A DNA stretch of 64,000 nucleotides from positions 62,001 to 126,000 of the forward strand of contig CAIYYN010000061.1 of assembly GCA_903930435.1 (NCBI GenBank). Direction: 5' to 3'. The notes below the pieces were generated by a model that was not told where the DNA came from, did no database searches, and was given only the letters and a program-made list of their open reading frames with translations. Shown one piece after another: positions 55,639 to 64,000 of this stretch. Source of the stretch: an uncultured Hyphomicrobiales bacterium (GTDB lineage: Bacteria > Pseudomonadota > Alphaproteobacteria > Rhizobiales > Ancalomicrobiaceae). Each line of letters opens with the position of its first letter. Within the stretch, counting starts at the first letter, position 1. The position numbers were made by a program, and so were the translations under genes.

Positions 55639-56481
55639 ATGTCTGCCTATTCCGTCGTCGCTCTCTATGTGTTTGCCGGTGTGGATGATCCCACCGAGGC
55701 GCGCGCTCGCCTTCTGCAGCTTGCCGAAGCCGAAGAGATCTGCGGGACTTTGCTGATTGCGCCCGAGGGCTTCAACGGGACACTCGCGGCGCGCGACCGG
55801 GCGAGCCTCGAACGCCTGGCCGAAATGGTTGCCGGGTTTGCCGGGGTGGCGACGGAGGCTGAGGAGCGATTGACGGCGAACCGGCAAACGGCTGACCGCC
55901 GCCTTGAACTCAAGTGGTCGACCGCGACAGAGAAGCCGTTTCAGCGCCTGAAACTGAAACTGAAGCCGGAAATCGTCACGCTTCGTCAGCCGCAGGTGAA
56001 CCCGCGTGACCATGTCGGCACCTACGTCGAACCATCCGACTGGAACGCGCTGATCTCGGATCCGAACGTCATCGTTCTGGATACCCGCAACGACTATGAG
56101 GTCGAGATCGGTACCTTCCGGCGCGCGATTGATCCAGGGACGCGCGAGTTTCGCGAATTTCCGGCCTGGGTCGCAGCCCATCGCGACGAGCTGAAGGGCA
56201 AGACGCTCGCCACCTTCTGTACAGGTGGCATCCGCTGCGAAAAGGCGACGGCCTTCCTGCAATCCGAAGGGTTCGAAGACGTCAGGCATCTGAAGGGCGG
56301 GATCTTGCGCTATCTCGAAGATGTGCCGCCAGAGGAAAGTCTCTGGGACGGAGCCTGCTTCGTGTTTGACCAGCGTGTTGCGCTCGGGCACGGGCTCGTT
56401 GAAACCGGCCATAAGGTGTGTCGGAACTGTCAGCGCGCCTACCTCGATCACAGCTGTCCGAGATGTGATCCGGTCGGTTGA
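55639..56481 (+). CDS. trhO: tRNA uridine-34 hydroxylase (rhodanese-fold)
   Basis: A 280-residue TrhO (YceA) enzyme that makes 5-hydroxyuridine at tRNA wobble position 34. The N-terminal domain starts YSVVALYVFAGVDDPTEARA, with GTLLIAPEGFNGTLA. The rhodanese domain has LDTRNDYEVEIGTFRRAIDP and the active-site loop FCTGGIRCEKA. The C-terminus carries CRNCQ and CPRC Cys pairs. ATG 55639 has AGGG about 6 bases upstream; earlier in-frame ATGs precede non-conserved sequence. It is convergent with the DsbA gene. Confidence 0.95.
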   Translation: MSAYSVVALYVFAGVDDPTEARARLLQLAEAEEICGTLLIAPEGFNGTLAARDRASLERLAEMVAGFAGVATEAEERLTANRQTADRRLELKWSTATEKPFQRLKLKLKPEIVTLRQPQVNPRDHVGTYVEPSDWNALISDPNVIVLDTRNDYEVEIGTFRRAIDPGTREFREFPAWVAAHRDELKGKTLATFCTGGIRCEKATAFLQSEGFEDVRHLKGGILRYLEDVPPEESLWDGACFVFDQRVALGHGLVETGHKVCRNCQRAYLDHSCPRCDPVG

Positions 56482-56533
56482 GACCGGGATCACACATCGA
56501 CACATTAGCCAGACGTGAGGTCGGGATGAGGAA

Positions 56534-57331
56534 TTAGCACGGCGTCCCGGCAGGCTGCGACTTGCAGGTTTCGCGCGCCTCGGCAATCTTGGCCTTCAGC
56601 CGATCGATGCCGATGGCACCGGGAATGATCTGGTTACCCACGATGTAGGACGGCGTTCCGTTCAGGTTCAGCGATTCCGCGAGTTGATGCGATTCACGCA
56701 GCGGCGGAGCAATCACACTTGCGATCTCTGACTGAGCCTCGATCTTGGCGACGTCTAGCCCGATCTCCTTGACGACATCAAGCGCACGAGCCTTGTTCGC
56801 GGCTCCACGGCCACCGAGCAGTTTCTGGTGGAATTCGAGGTATTTCTCCGGAGCGACCTTGTTCACAGCCACGGCAATCCGCGCCGCCTCTTCTGATCCC
56901 GGCGTGAGGATCGGGAATTCCTTCAGGACGACCCGGAGATTTTTGTCTGAATTGATCAGATTGATCATATCAGGCAGGGCCTGCTTGCAGTAGCCGCAGT
57001 TATAATCGAAGAATTCAACTAACGTCACATCACCCTTGGGGTTGCCGAGGACAACCTGGTTGGGCGAGTTATAAATCATCTTCGCTTGTTCCGTCAGCGC
57101 TTGCTGCTGCTGAACCTGCGCTTCCTCGGCATGTTTCTTTTCACTCAGGGCCATCGCCTCTTCGATGACTTCGGGGTGTTCGAGGATATAGGCCCGCACA
57201 ATCTGCTCGATCGCTGCCTTGTCCGGCGTCGTATCAGCCGCCGCAGACTTGGAGGAGGGCAAACCGCCCAGAAGCAAGCCTGCGAGCAGAATTACAGGGG
57301 CGACACTGCCACGAGCCAATCGAACGATCAT
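56534..57331 (-). CDS. Periplasmic DsbA-family thiol-disulfide protein (Com1/ScsC-like)
   Basis: A 265-residue exported thioredoxin-fold protein. A signal peptide (VAPVILLAGLLLGGLPSSKSAAA) is followed by an N-terminal helical region with coiled-coil character (EEAMALSEKKHAEEAQVQQQ) that may trimerise, as in ScsC. The DsbA domain has the active site CGYC in FFDYNCGYCKQALPD and cis-Pro in GTPSYIVGNQ. Two extra Cys lie at the C-terminus (ETCK, TPC). It probably forms or isomerises disulfides in the periplasm. Confidence 0.92.
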   Translation of the reverse strand: MIVRLARGSVAPVILLAGLLLGGLPSSKSAAADTTPDKAAIEQIVRAYILEHPEVIEEAMALSEKKHAEEAQVQQQQALTEQAKMIYNSPNQVVLGNPKGDVTLVEFFDYNCGYCKQALPDMINLINSDKNLRVVLKEFPILTPGSEEAARIAVAVNKVAPEKYLEFHQKLLGGRGAANKARALDVVKEIGLDVAKIEAQSEIASVIAPPLRESHQLAESLNLNGTPSYIVGNQIIPGAIGIDRLKAKIAEARETCKSQPAGTPC

Positions 57332-57580
57332 CTAAATACCTCCGGAGCGGCTCACCGCCGCGAATATCATGTCTATCATCAGCTATAGGCGATCCAGTTC
57401 GCGGCGCGAAGATGGCAACTGAACCGAGGCTTCACTTTTATTTGAGACATGCCAGTCTTCAGCATTGACGTTGGACCCGCCAAAACCGAGAGAATTCAGC
57501 GAATTGGACGCGATGGCGGAATCTCTCTAAAAGGCCGTTCATCCAATCCGTCAAATCACATGCATCTTTCAGGAACCATC

Positions 57581-58768
57581 ATGCCGTCGACATCAGGACC
57601 AACTCGTGATCTGCCCTTTTCCGCTTCTGGCCGGTCAGCTGTCGAACCCTTCATCGCGATGGAGGTGCTTGCGAGCGCCGTCGAGCGGGAGGCGGCAGGT
57701 CACCGGGTGGTTCGCATGGAGGTGGGGCAACCCGGGGCATCAGCGCCAACGCCGGTGCTGGAGGCAGCGCATGCGGCCTTGCGCGGCAAGCTTGGCTATA
57801 CCGAAGCGCTTGGCATCCGTCCGTTGCGGGAGGCCATTGCCGCACATTATGGCCGAACCTATGGCATTGAGCTGTCACCGGATCGCATTGCGGTGACGGC
57901 GGGTTCATCGGGGGCCTTCAGTCTCGCCTTTCTCGCGGCCTTTGATGCCGGAGCAAGGGTCGCCGTGCCGACGCCGGGTTATCCCGCCTACCGAAACCTG
58001 CTGGGCGCACTCGGGCTTCAGGTCGCCGAAATCGAGACAACGGCGGCGACACGCTGGACGCTCACGCCGGACATGATCCGCGCGGCCCACGCCCGTGAAC
58101 CGCTGGCCGGTGTTCTGGTCGCGAGTCCTGCCAATCCGACGGGCACCATGTACTCACCGGAAAGCCTGAAGGCGCTGGTGGAGACCTGCGATGAACTCGG
58201 CCTCTGGTTCATCTCGGATGAGATCTATCACGGGCTCGTCTTTTCCGGCCAGCAATCCACGGCCCTGGCGTTTTCACCTCGGGCCATCGTGATCAACTCG
58301 TTCTCCAAATACTATTGCATGACGGGCTGGCGCATCGGCTGGATGGTGATGCCAGAGGTTCTGGTGAAGCCAATCGACCGGCTCGCGCAAAATCTCTATC
58401 TCTCCAACAACGAGATTTCCCAGCGCGCAGCGGTGGCCGCCTTTGATCAGCGTTCAACGGTGGAACTCGATGCCGTCAAGGCAAGCTATGCCGCCAATCG
58501 CGCGCACTTGCTGGCCAGATTGCCCGAAATCGGATTTGACGAGCTGCTGCCTGTCGATGGCGCTTTTTACGTCTATGCGAGCGTTCGGCGTTTCTCCAAT
58601 GACAGCGTCGAATTTGCCCGCCGGATGCTGATGGAGGCAGGCGTTGCGGCCACGCCGGGACCAGATTTCGACAGCGCGCGCGGGTCCGGCTATATCCGGT
58701 TTTCGTTCGCCGGGTCAGAAGCGGATATTGTCGAGGCCGTCGAGCGCATCGGTGGTTGGTTGAAATAA
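57581..58768 (+). CDS. Class I/II PLP-dependent aminotransferase
   Basis: A 395-residue fold-type I aminotransferase of the aspartate/aromatic group. Motifs are MEVGQPGASAPTPVLEAA, LGYTEALGIRPLREAIA, ASPANPTGTMYSPE, the strand FISDEIYHGLVF with the PLP-contacting Asp, and the Schiff-base Lys in INSFSKYYCMTGWRIGW. The C-terminal Arg is in GYIRFSFAG. ATG 57581 has AGGA 7 bases upstream. The amino-acid substrate is unknown. It converges with recX, 18 bases apart. Confidence 0.93.
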   Translation: MPSTSGPTRDLPFSASGRSAVEPFIAMEVLASAVEREAAGHRVVRMEVGQPGASAPTPVLEAAHAALRGKLGYTEALGIRPLREAIAAHYGRTYGIELSPDRIAVTAGSSGAFSLAFLAAFDAGARVAVPTPGYPAYRNLLGALGLQVAEIETTAATRWTLTPDMIRAAHAREPLAGVLVASPANPTGTMYSPESLKALVETCDELGLWFISDEIYHGLVFSGQQSTALAFSPRAIVINSFSKYYCMTGWRIGWMVMPEVLVKPIDRLAQNLYLSNNEISQRAAVAAFDQRSTVELDAVKASYAANRAHLLARLPEIGFDELLPVDGAFYVYASVRRFSNDSVEFARRMLMEAGVAATPGPDFDSARGSGYIRFSFAGSEADIVEAVERIGGWLK

Positions 58769-58786
58769 GCCGAAGTCCTGGGCCGC

Positions 58787-59398
58787 TCAGTCCCAGTCGT
58801 CCCCATAGGATTCGTCGGGGTCGAGTGTCGCGCCGCCGAGAACACGCCGGATCACATGCATTGAGAACCCGGCCCGGGCGAGTGTGCCGACTTCCTTCTG
58901 TTCGATCTTGCGGCGCGCCATGGCATCGGTGATGTCAGTCGTGCGGAAGGGACCGAGCTTGCGTTTTCTGGCAAGCGCCGTTGCGGCGGCAAATTCAGCC
59001 GCGTCTGGCGATTGATCCTCATCGACAGTCTCGATCGCCCCCTTGATCAGCGATTTATCGATGCCGTGACCGACGAGCTTCTGTGAAATCAGGCGTGCTG
59101 ATCGACCAGCGCGGCGCAGGCTGCGCACCTTGGTCTCGGCGTAGAGGGCATCGTTTAATGACCCCAAGCGTCGATGCTTCTCGATAATGGCTTCGATCGC
59201 CGTTTCCAGTTCCGCTTGCCGTTCGCGGTCGTCGGCAAAATCTGGATGTTGGAGGGTTGCCCGATAGAGCCGGTTCTGCAGAACGCGCCTGAGAGACGCT
59301 TCCGATGCCGCATATTTGGCGAGGTAATGCAGCGCTATCGCCGCCAGTTTCTCGGGGGTCGGGATCGGGCGTACGCGATTGTTTGGCTTATTTTGCAT
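58787..59398 (-). CDS. recX: Regulatory protein RecX
   Basis: A 203-residue RecX, the modulator that binds RecA filaments and limits strand exchange. The three-helix repeats are visible: LAAIALHYLAKYAASEASLRRVL, then SLNDALYAETKVRSLRRAGRSARLISQKLVGHGIDKSLI, and a C-terminal repeat with TLARAGFSMHVIRRVLG. recA is not in the window, which is common in this class. Its upstream region (59399-59708) holds a perfect palindrome. Confidence 0.93.
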   Translation of the reverse strand: MQNKPNNRVRPIPTPEKLAAIALHYLAKYAASEASLRRVLQNRLYRATLQHPDFADDRERQAELETAIEAIIEKHRRLGSLNDALYAETKVRSLRRAGRSARLISQKLVGHGIDKSLIKGAIETVDEDQSPDAAEFAAATALARKRKLGPFRTTDITDAMARRKIEQKEVGTLARAGFSMHVIRRVLGGATLDPDESYGDDWD

Positions 59399-59667
59399 TT
59401 AAATCAGGTGTTTATGGCGACAAATTGCCAGATGATTCAATGCGTGAAGGCGTTGAATCTGATTCTTTGAATGAGCAGTTTAGTGGAAAATGATGCAGGA
59501 GGCCGGGTTGTTGGATCAAGGTGTGCGGTCGTCTTGTGAACGGATACCGTCGCCCATCGGTGTCCCAGCGAGGGCGGCTGAGCCAATCGCCCTGTTTTGA
59601 CAACCTCTGTCACCGTAAGCTGTTGAACGGCCAAGTTCAGTGCAACGGATTTTTTCGTGGGTATGCG

Positions 59668-59699
59668 TTCAGGGCTGATCTTCACTGATCAGCCCTGAA
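59668..59699. terminator. Perfect 13-bp inverted repeat near the end of rne
   Basis: TTCAGGGCTGATC / TTCACT / GATCAGCCCTGAA, nine bases beyond the rne stop. No adequate T-tract follows on either strand, so it may be a Rho-assisted terminator or an mRNA 3'-end protector. Confidence 0.5.
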
Positions 59700-59708
59700 C
59701 CAATTCAC

Positions 59709-62700
59709 TTAACCGCCAAACAGACGCTTCGACCACCAGCCAGCCTTCTTGGGCTTCGTGGGATCTGGTTCGGTCGAGGTCAGCTCCGGCTTGGGTGGAG
59801 CTTCGACAACCGGCTCAGGTTCTGGCGCGGGCGCAGGTGGTGGCACGACGACCGGCGCAGGTGCCTCAATCGCAACCGGCTCGACCGGAGCAACCGGTTC
59901 AATCGGTGCTTCAGCAACCATTGCCGCTTCCGCCGCAGCAGCCGCCTCTGCAGCCGCCTTGGTGACGCGTGGCTTGCGCGGCGCCCGTGGCTTCTTCGCA
60001 GCCTTTGCAACCGCTTCGGCTTCGGTACGCTGCTGCTCGACTTCCTCGATCAGCGTCTCGCGATCCATGAGCACAAAATCAGGCGTTTCGACAACAACGA
60101 CAACTTCATCCGCCTCGGTTTCAGTGGCAGCGGTGTCCGTGTCCTCATCGCCGTCATCGTAACCGTCGTCGGACGCACCCTGATCATCGGCAGCGTTGCC
60201 TTGTTCGTTGCCGAACTCGGCTTCACCCTCACGCCGATTGCGCCGACCGCCGCGCCGACCACGCCGACGCCGCTTGCGAATATTGTTCGCGCGCTCTTCA
60301 GGTGTCTCGTCGGGACGGGGAGCACCCGGCTCACCAGATTCGCCATCTGCTGGCTCATAAGCGTCGTCATAGCCTTCGCCGGGCTCGAACGCTTCCGAGG
60401 CGACAAATTCGCCCGCTGGCTGGGCAGTTCTACGTTCACCGGCTTGCGCCTGATTGTCGCTGCCTTCGCCTTCCGGACCACGTCCGCGACCACGCCGCCG
60501 ACGCCGCCGCTTACGACGACTGCCTTCGCCTTCCGCCCGCTCCCGGTCGCCTTGTGGACGACCATCACGACGGGCTTCATGCGTGCCGATATCATCGAGC
60601 GCGACGGTTTCATCGAGGTCGTCTTCTTCCTCGATTTCCTCCTCGTACTCGGGCTCTTCGTATTCCGGCTCGTCGTAGATCGGAGCAAGGCTCTGCGGAG
60701 CGACGGGAACGACGCGCTGCGTGACGGGTTCGCCGCGTTCGATGGCGAACAGATGACCATTCATCGCGGCGTGATCATCGGCCAGGATCATGATCGACAG
60801 GCCGAAACGCCGTTCCAGATCCGCCAGATGCGCGCGTTTCTGGTTGAGTATGTACAGCGTCGCCGACGAGCGCGTCCGGACGATCAGGTCATGTGTCACG
60901 CCACGAATGAGGCTTTCCTCGATCGAGCGGAGTACATGCAGTGCAACGGACTCTGTCGAGCGAACCATGCCGGTGCCGCCGCAATGGTGACAGATCACCA
61001 TCGATGCTTCCAGCACACCGGACCGGATGCGCTGACGCGACATTTCCATCAGACCGAAGTGCGAAATCCGTCCGACCTGAATGCGGGCGCGATCATTCTT
61101 CAGACAATCCTTGAGCCGACGCTCGACCGCACGGTCGTTGCGCTTCTCTTCCATGTCGATGAAGTCGATGACGACGAGGCCAGCCAGATCGCGCAGGCGC
61201 AACTGACGGGCGACTTCTTCGGCAGCTTCCAGGTTGGTGGCAAGTGCCGTGTCTTCGATATTGTGTTCGCGCGTCGACCGGCCCGAGTTCACGTCGATGG
61301 AGACGAGCGCTTCGGTCTGGTTGATGACGATGTAGCCGCCCGATCGCAGCGTTACCTGCGGGCTGAACATGGCGTCCAGCTGGCTTTCCACGCCATAGCG
61401 CGTGAAGATCGGCGACAGCTCGCGATAGATCTGCACGTTCTTGGAATGGCTCGGCATCAGCATGCGCATGAAGTCTTTGGCTTCACGATAGCCGTCATCG
61501 CCTGCGACGATGATCTCGTCGATATCCTTGTTGTAGAGATCGCGGATCGACCGCTTGATCAGGCTGCCTTCTTCATAGACGAGCTTGGGCGCAGTCGATT
61601 GCAGGGTCAATTCACGGACATTTTCCCACAGGCGCAGGAGATATTCGAAATCGCGCTTGATCTCGACCTTGGTGCGGGCCGCACCTGCCGTACGCACGAT
61701 GACGCCCATCCCCTCCGGAACCTCGAGTTCCTGAGCAATGGTCTTCAGACGCTTGCGATCCGGGATATTGGTGATCTTGCGTGAAATGCCGCCGCCGCGC
61801 GCCGTGTTCGGCATCAGCACGGAATAGCGCCCTGCCAGCGACAGATAGGTCGTCAGCGCAGCGCCCTTGTTGCCGCGCTCTTCCTTGACCACCTGCACCA
61901 GCAGAACCTGCCGACGCTTGATGACTTCCTGGATCTTGTAATGACGACGCAACCGTGGTCCGGGACGGCGCTCGGGAACTTCCTCAAGCGCATCTTCCGA
62001 GCCGACGACATCGACCTGATCGGCTTCAGGATCATGCTCTTCCTCGTCGCGCCGATTGCTGCGACCACGACCCTGATTGCGTCCGCGACGCTTGCCGTGG
62101 CCTTGAGAGTCGCCGTCTTCATCACCGTGGCTTGAGCCATCGCCGCCGAATTCCTCGATCTCTGGCCCGTCGTCCTCGTGCTGATCATCATCCGCAGCGC
62201 GCGCTTCGACAGCATGATCATCGTCGTGTTCATCATCCGAAACGGCGCGATCCCCGGCATCGGCTGCGGGGTCTTCGTAACCGTCGCCTTCGAAGCCTTC
62301 GGCATCCTGAATTGGCTCGTCGCTGCCAATGGCCTCGGAACTGACGCTGTCACCGTTCTCGCTGCTGGTCCGGCGCTGCGCCTGCGGACGCTGACGGCGC
62401 GGCCGACTTTCCTCACGCTCGCTCTCCGAATGCATGCGCGCTTCTTCTTCGAGCAATGCCTGTCGGTCTGCGTAGGGGATCTGATAGTAGTCAGGGTGGA
62501 TTTCGGCGAAGGCCAGGAAGCCGTGCCGATTGCCGCCGTAGTCAACAAACGCCGCCTGAAGCGAGGGTTCGACCCGGGTGACTTTCGCGAGGTAAATATT
62601 CCCACGCAACTGCTTCCTGGAGGCCGCCTCGAAATCGAATTCCTCGACGCGGCTGCCGCGCACCACAACTACCCGGGTCTCCTCCGGGTGGGTGGCGTCG

Positions 62701-62720
62701 ATAAGCATCTTATTTGCCAT
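59709..62720 (-). CDS. rne: Ribonuclease E
   Basis: A 1003-residue endoribonuclease and degradosome scaffold. The S1 domain starts at the N-terminus (ANKMLIDATHPEETRVVVVRG) and contains a long acidic/basic low-complexity insert at about 95-245, typical of alphaproteobacterial RNase E. The catalytic part has GVIVRTAG, DIDEIIVAGDDGYREAKDF, VSIDVNSGRST and DLAGLVVIDFIDME, then the Zn-link CHHCGG. The C-terminal third is disordered, Arg- and Glu-rich, then Ala/Pro-rich, ending WWSKRLFGG. ATG 62720 has GGAG 10 bases upstream. Divergence from an amidase gene is a known synteny. Confidence 0.96.
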   Translation of the reverse strand: MANKMLIDATHPEETRVVVVRGSRVEEFDFEAASRKQLRGNIYLAKVTRVEPSLQAAFVDYGGNRHGFLAFAEIHPDYYQIPYADRQALLEEEARMHSESEREESRPRRQRPQAQRRTSSENGDSVSSEAIGSDEPIQDAEGFEGDGYEDPAADAGDRAVSDDEHDDDHAVEARAADDDQHEDDGPEIEEFGGDGSSHGDEDGDSQGHGKRRGRNQGRGRSNRRDEEEHDPEADQVDVVGSEDALEEVPERRPGPRLRRHYKIQEVIKRRQVLLVQVVKEERGNKGAALTTYLSLAGRYSVLMPNTARGGGISRKITNIPDRKRLKTIAQELEVPEGMGVIVRTAGAARTKVEIKRDFEYLLRLWENVRELTLQSTAPKLVYEEGSLIKRSIRDLYNKDIDEIIVAGDDGYREAKDFMRMLMPSHSKNVQIYRELSPIFTRYGVESQLDAMFSPQVTLRSGGYIVINQTEALVSIDVNSGRSTREHNIEDTALATNLEAAEEVARQLRLRDLAGLVVIDFIDMEEKRNDRAVERRLKDCLKNDRARIQVGRISHFGLMEMSRQRIRSGVLEASMVICHHCGGTGMVRSTESVALHVLRSIEESLIRGVTHDLIVRTRSSATLYILNQKRAHLADLERRFGLSIMILADDHAAMNGHLFAIERGEPVTQRVVPVAPQSLAPIYDEPEYEEPEYEEEIEEEDDLDETVALDDIGTHEARRDGRPQGDRERAEGEGSRRKRRRRRRGRGRGPEGEGSDNQAQAGERRTAQPAGEFVASEAFEPGEGYDDAYEPADGESGEPGAPRPDETPEERANNIRKRRRRGRRGGRRNRREGEAEFGNEQGNAADDQGASDDGYDDGDEDTDTAATETEADEVVVVVETPDFVLMDRETLIEEVEQQRTEAEAVAKAAKKPRAPRKPRVTKAAAEAAAAAEAAMVAEAPIEPVAPVEPVAIEAPAPVVVPPPAPAPEPEPVVEAPPKPELTSTEPDPTKPKKAGWWSKRLFGG

Positions 62721-63654
62721 ATGTTCTTGTCTCCACGGCCTCGCGCACAAGCGCCGGCGCTGGCGTAACCGCGCCGCGCCGCTGAAGGACCGATTTTATT
62801 TGGCTGAAAAAGGTGGGTCGCAGATCCGTTCGCGTCGGCAGTCAATGGTCGGCGAGGCATCTGGCCTGAAGCCAGTTCCCGCTGTTCCATCACTGTTCCA
62901 GTCACGCTCGGCATGGCCGCTGGTAAGACCCGTTGTTCGTATCTGAAAGGTCAGATGTGGCGGCATCCCTGGATGCTGCCGTCTGCGCTTTCCAAATCAC
63001 CACTGACTGCGCTTGAGCGCGGCCAATTTCTATTCACTGGAACCCGGTCAAAACGTCTGCACGCTGACGCAGGAATGACGAGGACGGGTGCAGTTTGTCG
63101 CGACTTGCCGGCCTTGCGGCCAGCTTCGTGACGCTTCCCTTTTTTGCCAGCAAATTTTTCGGAAAGACTTCGATACGCCTCGGACATTTCGACCAAGATG
63201 AAATGAAGGGCAGCAAATTGCAGCCACATTCATCCTCTTTGACTTCGGTCCCGGGGTATGAACCATGCCCCGCGCGTATCATTCGTCCCCGAAAACCAGT
63301 CAGCGACAGGAGCCACGATCAGATTCGGACAAAACACAAATTCCTCGACTGTTCTTTTACGGAGCCAATTCCGTCTTTGCAAGCTCTGTTCTATCAAAGG
63401 GTTCACAAGATGTTCAGATCCGCCGGGTAACCGCCTGTTAACCCTTGATGCGGCTAGGTTTGAACGCAGTTCGGATTCTGGCACGGATTGAAACGCGCAT
63501 GTTGAAAATGGCGGAAAAGGTCAGGATCTCAAGCCTGCCATCCGATCTGCAGTTGCTGCATCCGCTTTCGGTCCGGGTTCTGGACGTGGTGCCTTCACTA
63601 GGAGGCGATGAGAAACCGCGATCCCGGCCAGGCGGCTTAACAGGGAATGCTGGC
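62721..63654. other. Long divergent region between rne and the amidase gene
   Basis: About 930 bases with no convincing gene. A long leader is expected for rne, whose mRNA in enterobacteria is autoregulated through its 5' end; this may be the same here. A near-palindrome GGTAAC-N5-GTTAACC lies at 63425-63443. I see no clear promoter hexamers. Confidence 0.4.
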
Positions 63655-64000
63655 GTGAACAGATCCACCTGCACCCTCGGTTTTAGCTCGCTGTGGAACG
63701 CGACCCGATATAGGGCCGTTGTGAGGGCGTGTGTCTGCGTGGTTTTGGCTTTGACGCTGAATTGTTTCGCTGTCGTCGATCTGGTCAAAGCCGCAGAGGC
63801 AACCAAGCCCCCGGTATTGCCGATGGTCAATGCAGTCCGGATCGATACCAGTCCGACCGAAACGACGATCCGGTTGTCAGCCTCGCAGCAGATGCCGATT
63901 GATGCCTTTGTTTTGGAGATGCCTTATCGGCTTGTCATCGATCTCCCCGAGGCACGATTTGATCTCGCTGCTCCCAATCGCGGCGGCAATGGCCTCATAA
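63655..64000 (+). CDS. N-acetylmuramoyl-L-alanine amidase with AMIN domain, N-terminal part (partial)
   Basis: The open frame runs off the window end. A signal peptide (VRACVCVVLALTLNCFAVVD ... KAAEA) is followed by the start of an AMIN domain (VNAVRIDTSPTETTIRLSAS, VLEMPYRLVIDLPEA), which targets AmiC-type amidases to septal peptidoglycan. Position, divergent from rne, is where alphaproteobacteria usually carry this gene. GTG 63655 has AGGGA about 8 bases upstream; the frame is open back to ATG 63448, and a GTG at 63721 is also possible. The catalytic domain is not in view. Confidence 0.85.
   Translation, partial: MNRSTCTLGFSSLWNATRYRAVVRACVCVVLALTLNCFAVVDLVKAAEATKPPVLPMVNAVRIDTSPTETTIRLSASQQMPIDAFVLEMPYRLVIDLPEARFDLAAPNRGGNGLI

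Noticed and set aside
60201-61784. Long plus-strand open frame opposite rne
   Set aside because: Antisense shadow of the RNase E gene, which is unambiguous.
1-64000. CRISPR array, insertion sequence, prophage, tRNA or rRNA gene
   Set aside because: Scanning for regular direct repeats, transposase motifs, T-arm sequences with a matching cloverleaf, and rRNA core sequences gave nothing convincing; the GGTTCGATCC at 47352-47361 belongs to a leader hairpin, not to a tRNA.

Overview
The window reads as chromosomal DNA of an alphaproteobacterium, most likely Hyphomicrobiales (Rhizobiales) or a close relative. The evidence is gene content and order: alaC-hom-glpX near phaC and recJ, accB-accC-aat, a DUF2155 gene beside the complex I accessory subunit NDUFA12, an IalB-family protein, a long B12-dependent nrdJ, and rne divergent from an AMIN-domain amidase. 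I see no rRNA, tRNA, CRISPR array, transposase or prophage. Coding density is high, broken by several visibly AT-rich gene-free patches.

Layout. 1-5.4 kb: end of a PaaI-type thioesterase, the rplM-rpsI operon with a clear promoter and terminator, an SDR lacking its catalytic Tyr, a membrane GGDEF-EAL protein and a collagen-like lipoprotein. 5.4-15.2 kb: alaC-hom-glpX (minus; GlpX has altered catalytic residues), a ClpP-fold envelope protein, a lipoprotein, PHA synthase with a basic N-terminal tail, and recJ. 15.2-18.4 kb: gene-poor, with two candidate tiny membrane proteins, a LysR regulator and an AT-rich stretch with palindromes. 18.4-28.7 kb: a FliK / FlhB-C-terminal-like pair, an ArgE-type deacetylase, an SMP-30 protein, a YfhO / GtrB / ChbG envelope-glycan group, and IalB. 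28.7-46.4 kb: a peptide-binding protein translationally coupled to a degenerate acyl-CoA ligase, a PleD/PopA-like protein with a dead GGDEF site but intact I-site, transporters, glycosyl- and acyltransferases, a Chloroflexus-type malyl-CoA lyase, UbiH, DUF2182, DUF2155, NDUFA12 and a response regulator. 46.4-64 kb: nrdJ behind tandem NrdR-like boxes and a structured leader, an MFS exporter, aat-accC-accB, trhO, DsbA, an aminotransferase, recX, rne, and the start of an amidase gene.

How the genes fit together. Many products serve the envelope: an LpxL-type acyltransferase, two glycosyltransferases, the YfhO group, IalB, DsbA and the amidase. Central carbon and storage metabolism appears as phaC, malyl-CoA lyase, accBC and glpX. 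Cyclic-di-GMP signalling appears twice, once as a likely enzyme and once as a likely receptor. The most interesting signals are proteins whose known catalytic residues have changed (GlpX, the SDR, the acyl-CoA ligase, the PopA-like protein) and the nrdJ control region. I did not find one obviously new multigene system; the best candidates are the binding protein-ligase pair and the YfhO/GtrB/ChbG group. All family assignments come from reading sequences by eye, without database searches.
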